Source of the DNA: Lentzea pudingi
GTDB lineage: Bacteria > Actinomycetota > Actinomycetes > Mycobacteriales > Pseudonocardiaceae
DNA: 64,000 bases
Assembly: GCF_014646255.1 (NCBI RefSeq)
Contig: NZ_BMNC01000002.1
Location: forward strand, 368,101 to 432,100
Reading direction: 5' to 3'
In this document: one piece after another, positions 25,012 to 33,425 of the stretch
How the letters are laid out: every line of letters starts with the position of its first letter
Numbering within the stretch: the first letter of the stretch is position 1
Program-made: the position numbers and the translations under genes
The notes under the pieces: model-generated
The model's input: the letters and a program-made list of their open reading frames with translations, nothing else
The model's database searches: none
Told to the model about the DNA's origin: nothing

Positions 25012-27045
25012 ATGGCGATCAGTCATGCGCGCAGAACCACGTCGACGCTGCTCAGCGCCGCGTTGGCGGCGTCTGCGCTGACGCTCGTGCAGTCGGCTCC
25101 TGCCGCTGTCGCGGCGGAGACCATTCAGTGCAAGAGCTCGTCGACTATTTACACAGGATTGCCGGACAAATGGTTCCGCGCCTATCCGCACTCCGAGCCG
25201 GAAACGGGTGCCGCGCAGTGGGACCCGACCGTCATCGGACCCCAGGTGATTGACGCGACAATGGTCGCCGGGCCGGACGGCATCATCTACACGGTGCACG
25301 ACGGGAAGCTGGAGAAGCGGCGCTGGAACGGCGCTTCCTTCGACAACAACAGCCCCGAGGTGATTCAGGTCCCCTGGGCCGGGTGGAACAACACGCCCGC
25401 CCGCTACCGCATCTCGGTCGACGCGAAGGGCGATTTCTACAAGGTCGACGACGCCGGCACGCTCACGTGGGCTCGCTACAACGCGTCGACGCTGACCTGG
25501 TCCGAGCGGGTCCTCGACACCGGGTGGGGCAAGTACGACCAGGTCTTCACCTCGGGTGAGGGTGTGATCTGGGCGCGCAATCCGGATGAGATGAACGGCC
25601 GGTTGTACCGCTACGTCTACCACGCCGATTCGCAGCGCTGGCTGCAATACGGCAAAGCGGACGGAGCGGGCTGGAACATTTACCACCGCCTCATCGGCGT
25701 CGGTGCCGACGTGATCTACGGATTCACGAAGGACGGCGTCGGTTTCGGCGGCAACGACCCGGCCAGCAAGCCCAACCAGGTCATCTGGTACCGCTACGCC
25801 GCGGAGACGAACACCTGGCAGGGCGGCAACTACATGGGCTGGGGCTGGAACCCGGCCTGGAAGATCATCGGCGCGCCTGACTCGTGCAAGTGGGTCGGCG
25901 GCACCGTGCCCCAGCGTCCCGGCCTGACCGAGGGTGACAACCGCGCCACCAGCCTCGTGCAGACCTCCGACGGCCGCGTGCACCACCTGTGGGTGGACGG
26001 CCAGGGCGGTCTCGTCCACGCCCGGCAGCGCGACCTGGTCGACCCGACCGCGGCCGACCTGAGCACCGTTCCCCAGTCGCAGAACCTCACCGGTGGCGCC
26101 TCGCTCGCCGCGCAGGAGGACGGCCGCCTGCTCGGCCTCGGCGCCGGCACCAACTCGTCGATCCTGAGCTCGCTCGAGCCCACCAAGGACGCGAACTTCC
26201 CCGTGGGCAAGGACTTCGGTGGCTTCACCGCCTCCTCGCCGACCGTGGTGAAGGGCAAGGACAACCTGCTCTCGGCGTTCATCGTCGACGGCAACGGTGA
26301 CGTCTGGACCCGCGGTCAGAACGCGGCCAACGCCGAACTACGCCCGTGGGTGAAGGGTCAGGTCTCGTTCCCCGGCACGACGCCGGGCCCGACGCCGAAG
26401 TTCGCGGCCCGCGCTGTGACCGCCGTCGCCGACAACGGCGCGATCGTGGTGATCGCGTCCGACGTGAACGGCCAGCCGTGGGTGGCCAACTACTACGGCA
26501 ACGGCAACTTCATCGGCGGTTGGGCCGCCCTCGGCCAGCCGCAGGGCACCACCCTGGCCTCCGCTGCCTCGGCCGCGCTGACTCGTGACGGCACGATCCA
26601 GCTCGCCGCCCGCGGCACCGACGGCAAGATCTACACCAAGCGCCAGGCCACCGACGGCACCTGGACCGGCGCATGGGTCAAGATCCACGACCGCACGTTC
26701 CTCGGCCAGCCCGCGATCCTGACCTCCACCGGCGGCACGACGTTCGTGGCCGCGCGCGCCACGGACAACTACGTCTACGAGACGGGCACCACCACGCCGG
26801 GCGGTGCGATCTTCCGCACCTGGAACCTGGTGCGCGGCAGCGACTTCCCCGAGCCGTCCGCCACCGACCCCGGTGTCGTCGCGATGTCCAACGGCAATTG
26901 GGTCCTGAGCTACCGCAACGAGTTCGGCGAGGTCCTCATCGCGTACGCGACGACCTCGGGTTCGTCGATCGCGGCCCGCACGGCGTCCGCGGACGCACCG
27001 GCGACCAAGACGCCGATGTTCACCGTCAAGAAGACCAAGCGGTAG
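25012..27045 (+). CDS. Secreted tachylectin/PLL-type beta-propeller protein
   Basis: 677 residues from ATG 25012 behind GAGGGGTG. Signal peptide about 1-35 (ending AVAA). Residues about 45-285 contain repeated WD-poor blades like tachylectin-2 (WNNTPARYRISVDAKGDFYK, IYGFTKDGVGF). After a linker, residues about 310-670 form further blades of the PLL/tectonin kind (RVHHLWVDGQGGLVHA, VWTRGQN, IYTKRQATDGTW). No catalytic motif, so a secreted carbohydrate-binding scaffold is the likely role. It is followed 13 bp later by a ricin-type lectin and is divergent from the RHS toxin gene. Confidence 0.84.
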   Translation: MAISHARRTTSTLLSAALAASALTLVQSAPAAVAAETIQCKSSSTIYTGLPDKWFRAYPHSEPETGAAQWDPTVIGPQVIDATMVAGPDGIIYTVHDGKLEKRRWNGASFDNNSPEVIQVPWAGWNNTPARYRISVDAKGDFYKVDDAGTLTWARYNASTLTWSERVLDTGWGKYDQVFTSGEGVIWARNPDEMNGRLYRYVYHADSQRWLQYGKADGAGWNIYHRLIGVGADVIYGFTKDGVGFGGNDPASKPNQVIWYRYAAETNTWQGGNYMGWGWNPAWKIIGAPDSCKWVGGTVPQRPGLTEGDNRATSLVQTSDGRVHHLWVDGQGGLVHARQRDLVDPTAADLSTVPQSQNLTGGASLAAQEDGRLLGLGAGTNSSILSSLEPTKDANFPVGKDFGGFTASSPTVVKGKDNLLSAFIVDGNGDVWTRGQNAANAELRPWVKGQVSFPGTTPGPTPKFAARAVTAVADNGAIVVIASDVNGQPWVANYYGNGNFIGGWAALGQPQGTTLASAASAALTRDGTIQLAARGTDGKIYTKRQATDGTWTGAWVKIHDRTFLGQPAILTSTGGTTFVAARATDNYVYETGTTTPGGAIFRTWNLVRGSDFPEPSATDPGVVAMSNGNWVLSYRNEFGEVLIAYATTSGSSIAARTASADAPATKTPMFTVKKTKR

Positions 27046-27058
27046 AAGGGACTTCGTC

Positions 27059-27550
27059 ATGATCCGCAAGCTCGTCACGCTCTTCGCCGCCTGCGCCGCG
27101 ACCGTCGTGCTGGCCCAGCCGGCCTCCGCGATCGTCAACCCGGTGGAGATCAGCTTCAAGAACGTCCACTCCGGCCTGTGCATGGACGTTCTCGGCTTCA
27201 ACCAGGCCGACTCCGCCCCTGTCGTCCAGTGGGACTGCAACGGCGCGGACAACCAGAAGTTCACGCTGGAGAAGAGGGGCGACAACGAGCACGCCCTGAA
27301 GATCAAGTTCAACGGCAAGTGCCTCGACCAGCCGAGCAACCTCGCCGACAACATCCAGGTCACGGTCTTCCCGTGCCACTACAACGCGAACCAGCTCTGG
27401 TTCATCGAGCGGCTCCCGAACGTCCCCGACCAGTTCACGCTGCGCAACAAGCACACGAACAAGTGCCTGGAGAACGGCATCCAGACGGTCAAGCAGAAGC
27501 CGATCTTCCAGTTCCAGTGCCACCAGGACACGAACCAGCGCTGGATCTGA
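27059..27550 (+). CDS. Secreted ricin-type beta-trefoil lectin
   Basis: 163 residues with a signal peptide (about 1-24, ending ASA). The whole mature protein is one RICIN/CBM13-type trefoil: three subdomains with the motif Cys-x-Asp (LCMDV, KCLDQ, KCLEN) and W/QxW-like ends (NQKFTL, NQLWFI, NQRWI). Six Cys fit disulfides within subdomains. It binds sugars such as galactose or xylan outside the cell and has no enzyme domain. Second gene of the lectin operon, which ends at a hairpin terminator. Confidence 0.9.
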   Translation: MIRKLVTLFAACAATVVLAQPASAIVNPVEISFKNVHSGLCMDVLGFNQADSAPVVQWDCNGADNQKFTLEKRGDNEHALKIKFNGKCLDQPSNLADNIQVTVFPCHYNANQLWFIERLPNVPDQFTLRNKHTNKCLENGIQTVKQKPIFQFQCHQDTNQRWI

Positions 27551-27564
27551 GTCCCATCACGAGA

Positions 27565-27600
27565 AAGCCCCTCCCCGGAGCGTCTGGCGGGGAGGGGCTT
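27565..27600. terminator. Hairpin terminator after the lectin operon
   Basis: A 12-bp GC-rich stem (27565-27576 with 27589-27600) with a 12-nt loop lies between converging genes, 15 bp after the lectin stop, and can serve both. Confidence 0.82.
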
Positions 27601-27618
27601 CGTGCACCGTGAGGTCGC

Positions 27619-27948
27619 TCAGCACCACTTCGGCTTGTTGTACTCGGCGATGCCCTTGAGCCGGTTGTACTCGAAGGACCGCGTCTCGCCGAACGGGATG
27701 CTCTTGCAGTCCGGGTCGAAGCCGCGCGAGACGTCGATGCTCGCCTTGCGCTTCGTCGCGTGGCAGTTCAGCAGCGTGACGATGCCGCTGCCGCCGAAGT
27801 TCGCGTCCTTCTCGCCCATGAAGTAGAGCTTCTGCTGCCGTCCGGTGCACGGGCGGTCGGCGCTGGCCGGCGCGGCGGCGAGAGTCATGAAACCGGCGGC
27901 CATCGTCAGGCCGAGCACCACGGACGCCACTCGCTTGATCTGTCGCAT
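27619..27948 (-). CDS. Small secreted protein of unknown function
   Basis: 109 residues. A clear signal peptide (about 1-30, ending ASA) precedes a 79-residue basic mature part with four Cys, probably two disulfides (PCTG, NCHA, DCKS, KWC at the end). Many aromatic and basic residues. No family recognised; small secreted disulfide proteins of this kind include enzyme inhibitors and signalling factors. Convergent with the lectin operon and in the same direction as etfBA, but separated from it by a terminator. Confidence 0.72.
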   Translation of the reverse strand: MRQIKRVASVVLGLTMAAGFMTLAAAPASADRPCTGRQQKLYFMGEKDANFGGSGIVTLLNCHATKRKASIDVSRGFDPDCKSIPFGETRSFEYNRLKGIAEYNKPKWC

Positions 27949-28060
27949 GCGAACTCCTCGCTAGGTCGAATGTGGACAGACTTCGCGAAAGCCCTGACAA
28001 ATCACTGACGACCCTTAGCATCCCGAAATGGACAACCACGTCGGACGTGCGCAACGCGAA

Positions 28061-28090
28061 ACGGCCGCCCCACCGAGGTGGGACGGCCGT
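28061..28090 (-). terminator. Hairpin terminator after etfA
   Basis: Inverted repeat with 12 of 13 positions paired around GAG (left arm starting ACGGCCG at 28061, right arm ending at 28090), 21 bp past the etfA stop. Confidence 0.75.
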
Positions 28091-28110
28091 CCGGTCGTGA
28101 GCGGAAGTGC

Positions 28111-29064
28111 TCAACCCTTGCGCTTCTTGACGTCCTCGGTCAGCTGCGGCGCGACGTTGAACAGGTCGCCCACGACACCGAAGTCGGCGATCTCGAAGAT
28201 CGGGGCCTCGGGGTCCTTGTTGACCGCGACGATCGTCTTCGAGGTCTGCATGCCCGCACGGTGCTGAATGGCACCGGAGATGCCCAGCGCCACGTACAGC
28301 TGCGGCGAGACCGTCTTGCCGGTCTGGCCCACCTGGAACTGGTGCGGGTAGTAGCCGGAGTCGACGGCGGCGCGCGAGGCACCGACGGCGGCACCGAGCG
28401 AGTCGGCGAGCTCCTCGACGACGGAGAACTTCTCGGCCGAGCCGACGCCGCGGCCACCGGAGACGACGACCGAGGCCTCGGTCAGCTCCGGGCGGTCGCC
28501 GCCGACGACGGACTCACGCGAGGTGATGCGGGCGGACTTGGCGGCGTCCACGGAGATGGAGACCGACTCGTCCAGCGTGGCGTCCGCCGCGGACTCCTCG
28601 GCCTCGACGCCGCCGGGGCGGACGGTGATGACCGGGATGCCCTTGCTGACCTTCGCCTTGACGACGAACGCGCCACCGAAGATGGACTGCACGCCGGTGC
28701 CGTCGGCCTCGACGTCCACGACGTCGACCAGCCAGCCGGAGTCGATGCGCACGGCGAGACGGCCAGCGACCTCCTTGCCCTCGATCGTCGCGGAGACGAG
28801 CACCGCGGACGCGTTCGGGGCGAGCGCGGCCAGCGCGTCGACCTTCGGGGTCGTGAGGAAGCCGGCGGCGTCGTCGGACTCGACCGCGTAGACCTTCGCG
28901 GCGCCGTACTTGCCGAGCGACTCGCGGATCTTCGACGCGGTGCCGGGTGCGCCCACGACCACGGCGGCCGGGGTGCCCAGACGGCGCGCGGCCGTCAGCA
29001 GCTCGTAGCTGACCTTCTTGACCTCGCCGTCGACGTGGTCGACCAGTACCAGGACTTCAGACAT
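28111..29064 (-). CDS. etfA: Electron transfer flavoprotein alpha subunit
   Basis: 317 residues from ATG 29064 behind GGGAGGGGAG; the upstream extension in frame is etfB in another frame. The C-terminal FAD domain shows SGGRGVGS, GASRAAVDSGY, QVGQTGKTVSP and ISGAIQHRAGMQTS, the ETF alpha signature. It binds FAD and, with EtfB, moves electrons from acyl-CoA dehydrogenases to the quinone pool through an ETF dehydrogenase not present here. Follows etfB after 13 bp. Confidence 0.96.
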   Translation of the reverse strand: MSEVLVLVDHVDGEVKKVSYELLTAARRLGTPAAVVVGAPGTASKIRESLGKYGAAKVYAVESDDAAGFLTTPKVDALAALAPNASAVLVSATIEGKEVAGRLAVRIDSGWLVDVVDVEADGTGVQSIFGGAFVVKAKVSKGIPVITVRPGGVEAEESAADATLDESVSISVDAAKSARITSRESVVGGDRPELTEASVVVSGGRGVGSAEKFSVVEELADSLGAAVGASRAAVDSGYYPHQFQVGQTGKTVSPQLYVALGISGAIQHRAGMQTSKTIVAVNKDPEAPIFEIADFGVVGDLFNVAPQLTEDVKKRKG

Positions 29065-29077
29065 GTTCTCCCCTCCC

Positions 29078-29860
29078 TCAGATGAGCTTCTGGCCGACGA
29101 GGAACTCGGCGATCTTGGACCCGCCGTCGCCACCGTCCTCGACGCGCTGACCCGCGCTGCGCGGCGGCTTCGGGGAAGCCTCCTGCACCTGGGTGTACGC
29201 GCCGGACAGGCCGACCTCGGACGCGTCGATGCCCAGGTCCGCCACGGTGAGCGTGGAGACGGGCTTCTTCTTCGCGGCCATGATGCCCTTGAAGGACGGG
29301 TAACGCGGCTCGTTGATCTTCTCGGTCACCGAGACCACGGCCGGGAGCGAGGCCTCGAGGAACGCGACGCCCTCGTCGGTCTCGCGCTCGCCCTTGATCG
29401 TGGAGCCCTCGACCGTGACCTTGCGCAGCTGGGTGACCTGCGGCAGGCCGAGCAGCTCGGCGATGATGGCCGGAACCGCACCCGCGCGACCGTCGGTGGC
29501 CTCGTTGCCCGCGACGACCAGGTCGACGTTCTCGACCGTGCCGATCGCCTTCGCGAGGACCTTCGCCGTCGCCAGCGAGTCCGAGCCGTGCAGCGCCTCG
29601 TCACTGACGTGGATCGCCTTGTCCGCACCCATCGACAACGCCTTGCGGATGGCGTCGGTGGCGCGGTCGGGACCCATCGCGATCACGGTCACCTCGCCGC
29701 CGTGGGCTTCCTTCAGCTGAAGGGCCTCTTCGACGGCGCGCTCGTTGATCTCGTCGAGCACGGCATCCGCGGATTCGCGGTCAAGGGTGTGGTCGGCGTC
29801 GGTGAGCTTGCGCTCGGACCAGGTGTCAGGCACCTGCTTGACCAGGACAACAATGTTCAT
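29078..29860 (-). CDS. etfB: Electron transfer flavoprotein beta subunit
   Basis: 260 residues, ATG 29860 with GAGGTCGAAGAGGACC upstream. The pattern VLVKQVPDTW, INERAVEEALQLKE, VAGNEATDGRAGAVP and YPSFKGIMAAKKKP identifies EtfB, which binds AMP and pairs with EtfA. First gene of the etfBA operon, the standard order. The C-terminal 35 residues are longer and more charged than in minimal members. Confidence 0.96.
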   Translation of the reverse strand: MNIVVLVKQVPDTWSERKLTDADHTLDRESADAVLDEINERAVEEALQLKEAHGGEVTVIAMGPDRATDAIRKALSMGADKAIHVSDEALHGSDSLATAKVLAKAIGTVENVDLVVAGNEATDGRAGAVPAIIAELLGLPQVTQLRKVTVEGSTIKGERETDEGVAFLEASLPAVVSVTEKINEPRYPSFKGIMAAKKKPVSTLTVADLGIDASEVGLSGAYTQVQEASPKPPRSAGQRVEDGGDGGSKIAEFLVGQKLI

Positions 29861-30075
29861 AGGTCCTCTTCGACCTCCTGCGGACGGGCGGCGACGCTTG
29901 CGCGGAGGACTCTAGAACTGCGCCGCCGGGAGTTCACGACCCTGCCATCACCCGGATGTTACCCGCCAGTAGCACCCCTGCAAACAGGAGCAAGCACCCC
30001 GCTAGCGTGACAGTTATCACCCGTTAACGCCACCATTTGAGACCTACCCCATTCGAGGGACTAGGCTGCGCCGAC

Positions 30076-30918
30076 ATGTACCGGCGAGTAGCGATCGTGA
30101 CAGACTCCACCGCTTGTCTCCCGGCGCAGCTGACTGATCAACTCGGCATCGAGGTGGTGCAGATCCAGGTCCGGATCGGCGACCACACCGAGGACGAGTC
30201 CCGCATCCCGGTGCCCGACCTGGTCTCGGCCATGCGCTCGAACGTGCCCGTCGCGACGATCCCGCCCGACGTGGGCGCGTTCGTGCGGACGTACAACGAG
30301 ATGGCGGCACAGGGCGTGCGCACGATCGTCTCCATCCACGTGTCGAGCCGCCAGTCGGCGACCGTGGAGGCGGCCCGTGAAGCAGCCGCGCAGGTCCGCG
30401 TGCCCGTGCACGTCATCGACACGCACACCTGCGGGATGAGCATCGGCTACGCCGTCCAGGCCGCCGGCAAGCTGGCCGAGGCGGGCGGCAGCGTGGAGAA
30501 GGTGCTCGCGACCGCGCAGCGCCGCTTCGACAGGTCGACCGAGCTGATCTACGTCGACACCCTCGAGTACCTGCGCCGCGGCGGCCGCATCGGCGCCGCC
30601 GCCGCACTGGTCGGCGGGGTGCTGTCGATGAAGCCGCTGCTGACCATGGCCGACGGCCAGATCACGCCGCTGGACAAGGTGATCGGCGCCGACCGCGCGC
30701 TCAACCGGATGATCGACATCGCGATCAAGCGCGCGGGCACCGACACCGTGGACGTCGCCGTCGAGCACTTCGACGCCGAGGAGAAGGCCTCGCGACTGCT
30801 GCGCACGTTGCGGCGCAAGGTTCCGAACGTCCGCCAGTTCATGTTGACGCAGGTCAGCTCGGCCATCGGCGCCCACGTGGGCCCGGGTGCGTTGGGGATC
30901 ACCGTTTCACCGGTGTGA
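30076..30918 (+). CDS. DegV family fatty-acid-binding protein (copy 1)
   Basis: 280 residues from ATG 30076; the in-frame extension upstream is not family-like. The N-terminal RVAIVTDSTACLP motif, the HVIDTHTCGMSIGY segment and the YVDTLEYLRRGGRIG motif are DegV hallmarks; Ser and His residues in these clamp the fatty-acid carboxylate. In Gram-positive bacteria DegV/FakB proteins present fatty acid to the FakA kinase. No fakA is in the window. A paralogue lies 3.8 kb away (34690-35532). Confidence 0.93.
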   Translation: MYRRVAIVTDSTACLPAQLTDQLGIEVVQIQVRIGDHTEDESRIPVPDLVSAMRSNVPVATIPPDVGAFVRTYNEMAAQGVRTIVSIHVSSRQSATVEAAREAAAQVRVPVHVIDTHTCGMSIGYAVQAAGKLAEAGGSVEKVLATAQRRFDRSTELIYVDTLEYLRRGGRIGAAAALVGGVLSMKPLLTMADGQITPLDKVIGADRALNRMIDIAIKRAGTDTVDVAVEHFDAEEKASRLLRTLRRKVPNVRQFMLTQVSSAIGAHVGPGALGITVSPV

Positions 30919-30981
30919 ATCCGGGAACTCCAGGTGCGGTTTCGTCCGTTGAAACGGGCGTAACGGACACCTGGAGGACCA

Positions 30982-31131
30982 ATGGCCGGCTTCATGGACA
31001 AGATCACCAGGTTCCTGCGCAGCCCGCAGGGCCACAAGCTGCAGATGAAGGCAAGGCAGATGGCGCAGGACCCGCGCAAGCGCGCGCAGGCCGAACAGCT
31101 TCTGCGCAAGTTCAAGGGCAAGAAGCACTAG
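30982..31131 (+). CDS. Small basic conserved-type protein
   Basis: 49 residues from ATG 30982 with GGAGGACC at ideal distance. Composition is strongly basic (about 14 Lys/Arg) with a C-terminal GKKH; the MAGFMDKITRFLRSPQGHK start resembles short actinobacterial proteins of unknown role. Predicted as a single amphipathic helix plus tail, so nucleic-acid or membrane binding is possible. It follows DegV copy 1 by 63 bp, and its TAG stop overlaps the convergent stop of the next gene by 3 bp. Confidence 0.75.
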   Translation: MAGFMDKITRFLRSPQGHKLQMKARQMAQDPRKRAQAEQLLRKFKGKKH

Positions 31132-31937
31132 CTCCTGCTGAACAAGGCGTTGAGGTCGCCGTACGCGATGCCGCCCTCAACGCTGTCGTACGTGCCTTTG
31201 GCCAGCATCTCCTCCGCTGCCCGCCTGGCGACGGCGTAGGCGGCCTCGGCCACCGCAGAGCCGAGGCTGACCCGCGCCACGCCCGCCTTCGCGAACTCGG
31301 CGACGGCGGGCGCGCCGGGCCCCACGAGGACGTTCAGCGGCGCGTCGATGTTCTTCGCCAGCTCCGCGGCAGTCTCCAGGTCGGTCACTCCGGGCACGAA
31401 GATGCCGCTCGCACCGGCCTCGATGAACTGCGCAGCGCGCGTGAGCGTGCGCTCCAGCCGGGTCTCCGGGTCGCCGACACCACGCAGGAACGTGTCGATG
31501 CGCGCGTTGACGTACAACTCCGGCGCGGCCTCGTGCGCCGCCACATACCGCTCGACCTGCTCCGCGACGTCCCGCTGACCGGCCCCGAGCCCGTCCTCGA
31601 TGTTGACGCCGGACGCCCCCGCCTCCGCGACCGCACGCACCGTCTCGGCCACCTCGTTCGCCGTGGCGCCGAACCCGGTCTCGATGTCCGCGCTCACCGG
31701 GATGCCCACGGCGTTCACGATCCTGGCGACGAGGTCGACGGCCCGATCCCGCGCGATGTGGTCGCCGTCCGCGGCACCGAGACTCCACGCCACACCGGCG
31801 CTCGTCGTGGCGACTGCTTTGGCGCCGGCGGCCTCGACGACCAGTGCCGAGGCGACGTCCCAGGCGTTGGGGAGGGCCAGCGGGCCGGGGCGGTGGAGGG
31901 CGTGGAAGAGCCGGGTGCGATCCGTGGCGGAAGTCAT
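31128..31937 (-). CDS. Isocitrate lyase/PEP mutase family protein
   Basis: 269 residues, a TIM-barrel C-C lyase. Features: NAWDVASALVVEAAGAKAV at the start, metal-binding SADIETGFG and VNIEDGLG, and NARIDTFLRG. The ICL catalytic KKCGH loop is missing, so it is closer to the PEP mutase/oxaloacetate decarboxylase/2-methylisocitrate-like branch. Substrate is unclear. It stands alone, convergent with the small basic protein gene. Confidence 0.88.
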   Translation of the reverse strand: MTSATDRTRLFHALHRPGPLALPNAWDVASALVVEAAGAKAVATTSAGVAWSLGAADGDHIARDRAVDLVARIVNAVGIPVSADIETGFGATANEVAETVRAVAEAGASGVNIEDGLGAGQRDVAEQVERYVAAHEAAPELYVNARIDTFLRGVGDPETRLERTLTRAAQFIEAGASGIFVPGVTDLETAAELAKNIDAPLNVLVGPGAPAVAEFAKAGVARVSLGSAVAEAAYAVARRAAEEMLAKGTYDSVEGGIAYGDLNALFSRS

Positions 31938-32022
31938 GATCGATTGATATCAGCCGGTGCCGCCGGTGTTCCGGCGGTTTTCGGACAGGAACCGATGAGT
32001 TTCCGACATGACCCGAGTTCGG

Positions 32023-32859
32023 TCAGTTGCTGCCCGCCTTGCGGCGCACCTCTTCGAACGTCCGCAGGTAGCGCTGGCGGAAGTCCTCGCGTTCCACCCA
32101 CGTCGTGTGTTCCACGGGCTGGGGGGAGGCGGGCGGCGGGAGCTCGGGAGTGTCGGTGCTCGCCGCTACTGTTGGTTCGGGGGCTTCGGGTTCCCCCAAG
32201 GGGGGATCGAGGTCCCCATCCCAATCGTATCCAGCAGCACCGACAGTGCTGGGTTCCGAAGCTGCTTCGGGTTCTGGGGCGGGCTCGGGCTCGAAGAGCC
32301 GCTCGGGCTTCGCGACAGACCTGCGCTCCGCGGCTGGCGCGGGCTGCGCGGCCGCGTCGGGCTCCGCGACAGGCGCGGGCTGCACGACGACCTTGAGGTC
32401 CGCAACCGGCTCGGGCTCCGCAACCGGCTCGGGCATCGCGACAGACCTGCACTCCGCGACAGACGCGGGCTGCGCAACGACGTTGGGCTCCGCGACAGGC
32501 GCAGGCTGCGCAACGACGTTGGGCTCCGCGACACGCGCGGGCTGCGCGACGACCTTGAGTTCCGCAACCACCTTCGGCTGCGCGACCGGCTCCGCCAGCA
32601 CCGCCAGCGCCGGCTCCAGCTGCGGCAGCCCCACCACCGGGTTGCGGTGGATCGGTCTCGTGTCGTAGTCGTCGTTCACCGGCTCGACCGCCGCGGGCTT
32701 CGACACCCACGTCCGCTCGTCCGGCGCCGCCGCTGCCGACTCGGAGGCGTCGCCTGACGCGGCGTCCTCTCGGCGCCGCACCAGCACGTACATCAGGGCC
32801 GCCCCCAACGTGAAGGACAGCACGCACAGCCCGAAGACGATCCCGACTGCCCCTGCCAT
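32023..32859 (-). CDS. Membrane-anchored Pro/Ala-rich repeat protein
   Basis: 278 residues from ATG 32859. One N-terminal membrane helix (about residues 3-27) precedes a disordered cytosolic or extracytosolic region. Residues about 88-195 are built from 12-residue units close to NVVAQPAPVAEP, and a second acidic Pro-rich stretch leads to the C-terminal REDFRQRYLRTFEEVRRK helix. Third in line behind a DivIVA-like and an OmpA-like gene (11-bp gap), suggesting one cell-envelope complex. No family recognised. Confidence 0.76.
   Translation of the reverse strand: MAGAVGIVFGLCVLSFTLGAALMYVLVRRREDAASGDASESAAAAPDERTWVSKPAAVEPVNDDYDTRPIHRNPVVGLPQLEPALAVLAEPVAQPKVVAELKVVAQPARVAEPNVVAQPAPVAEPNVVAQPASVAECRSVAMPEPVAEPEPVADLKVVVQPAPVAEPDAAAQPAPAAERRSVAKPERLFEPEPAPEPEAASEPSTVGAAGYDWDGDLDPPLGEPEAPEPTVAASTDTPELPPPASPQPVEHTTWVEREDFRQRYLRTFEEVRRKAGSN
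32275..32598 (-). repeat. 36-bp tandem coding repeats in the Pro/Ala-rich gene
   Basis: About seven to nine degenerate units of a 36-bp repeat encode the 12-residue motif. The neighbouring copies between 32470 and 32560 are nearly identical in DNA, showing recent expansion; outer copies have drifted. Confidence 0.8.
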
Positions 32860-32870
32860 GGCGAAGGCTC

Positions 32871-33425
32871 CTAGTTGACGAGGACGTCGATCTGAGGTCC
32901 GAAGTCCGAGGGCGGGCCCCAGGTGGGGTCCACGATCACGCGGGTGGCGACGACCCTGTCCACGCCCTGCTCGGCGAGGTACTGGCGGAGCAGGCCCGCT
33001 CGTTCCATCGCGAGGACGTCGCAGCGGTGTGACGCCGTCTCGCCGTTCCACGCGTGCGCGATCAGCGTCACCGAGCCGGTGGCGTTGCGCAGCACGCTCG
33101 CGAGGGACCGGCGCACGTCCTCGCCGCGGCCCACCAGGGAGGCGGTGCCCGGCGCGAACGTGATGCCCTTGACGGAGTGCGACGTGAACAGCTCTCGCAC
33201 CGCCTGCTGGGCGACGGTCGCGGACAGCAGCATCGGGGCGGCCGGTTCCATTCGCAGTGGTGCCACGAAGTCGGAGACCGGGACCGGGCCCGCGAGCACG
33301 GCCGGTGCGGCGGGCGACGACGACAGCGCCGTCTCCAGTTCCTTGCCGTAGACGGAGAAACCGAACGCTGTCACCGAGGCCGGGACCATCAGTGCGCCCA
33401 CTAGCAGCGGGACCCAGCGCTTCAC
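32871..33425 (-). CDS. OmpA-like domain membrane protein
   Basis: 184 residues from GTG 33425, overlapping the stop of the DivIVA-like gene as GTGA. An N-terminal membrane helix (about 4-28) is followed by an OmpA/MotB-type beta-alpha domain (about 65-184): KGITFAPGTASLVGRGEDVRRSLAS, TLIAHAWNGE, and the typical RAGLLRQYLAEQGVDRVVA. OmpA-like domains bind peptidoglycan, so it could tether the complex to the wall. The canonical NR..S..RA.sV motif is only partly kept (SHRCDVLAMERAGLL). Confidence 0.83.
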   Translation of the reverse strand: MKRWVPLLVGALMVPASVTAFGFSVYGKELETALSSSPAAPAVLAGPVPVSDFVAPLRMEPAAPMLLSATVAQQAVRELFTSHSVKGITFAPGTASLVGRGEDVRRSLASVLRNATGSVTLIAHAWNGETASHRCDVLAMERAGLLRQYLAEQGVDRVVATRVIVDPTWGPPSDFGPQIDVLVN

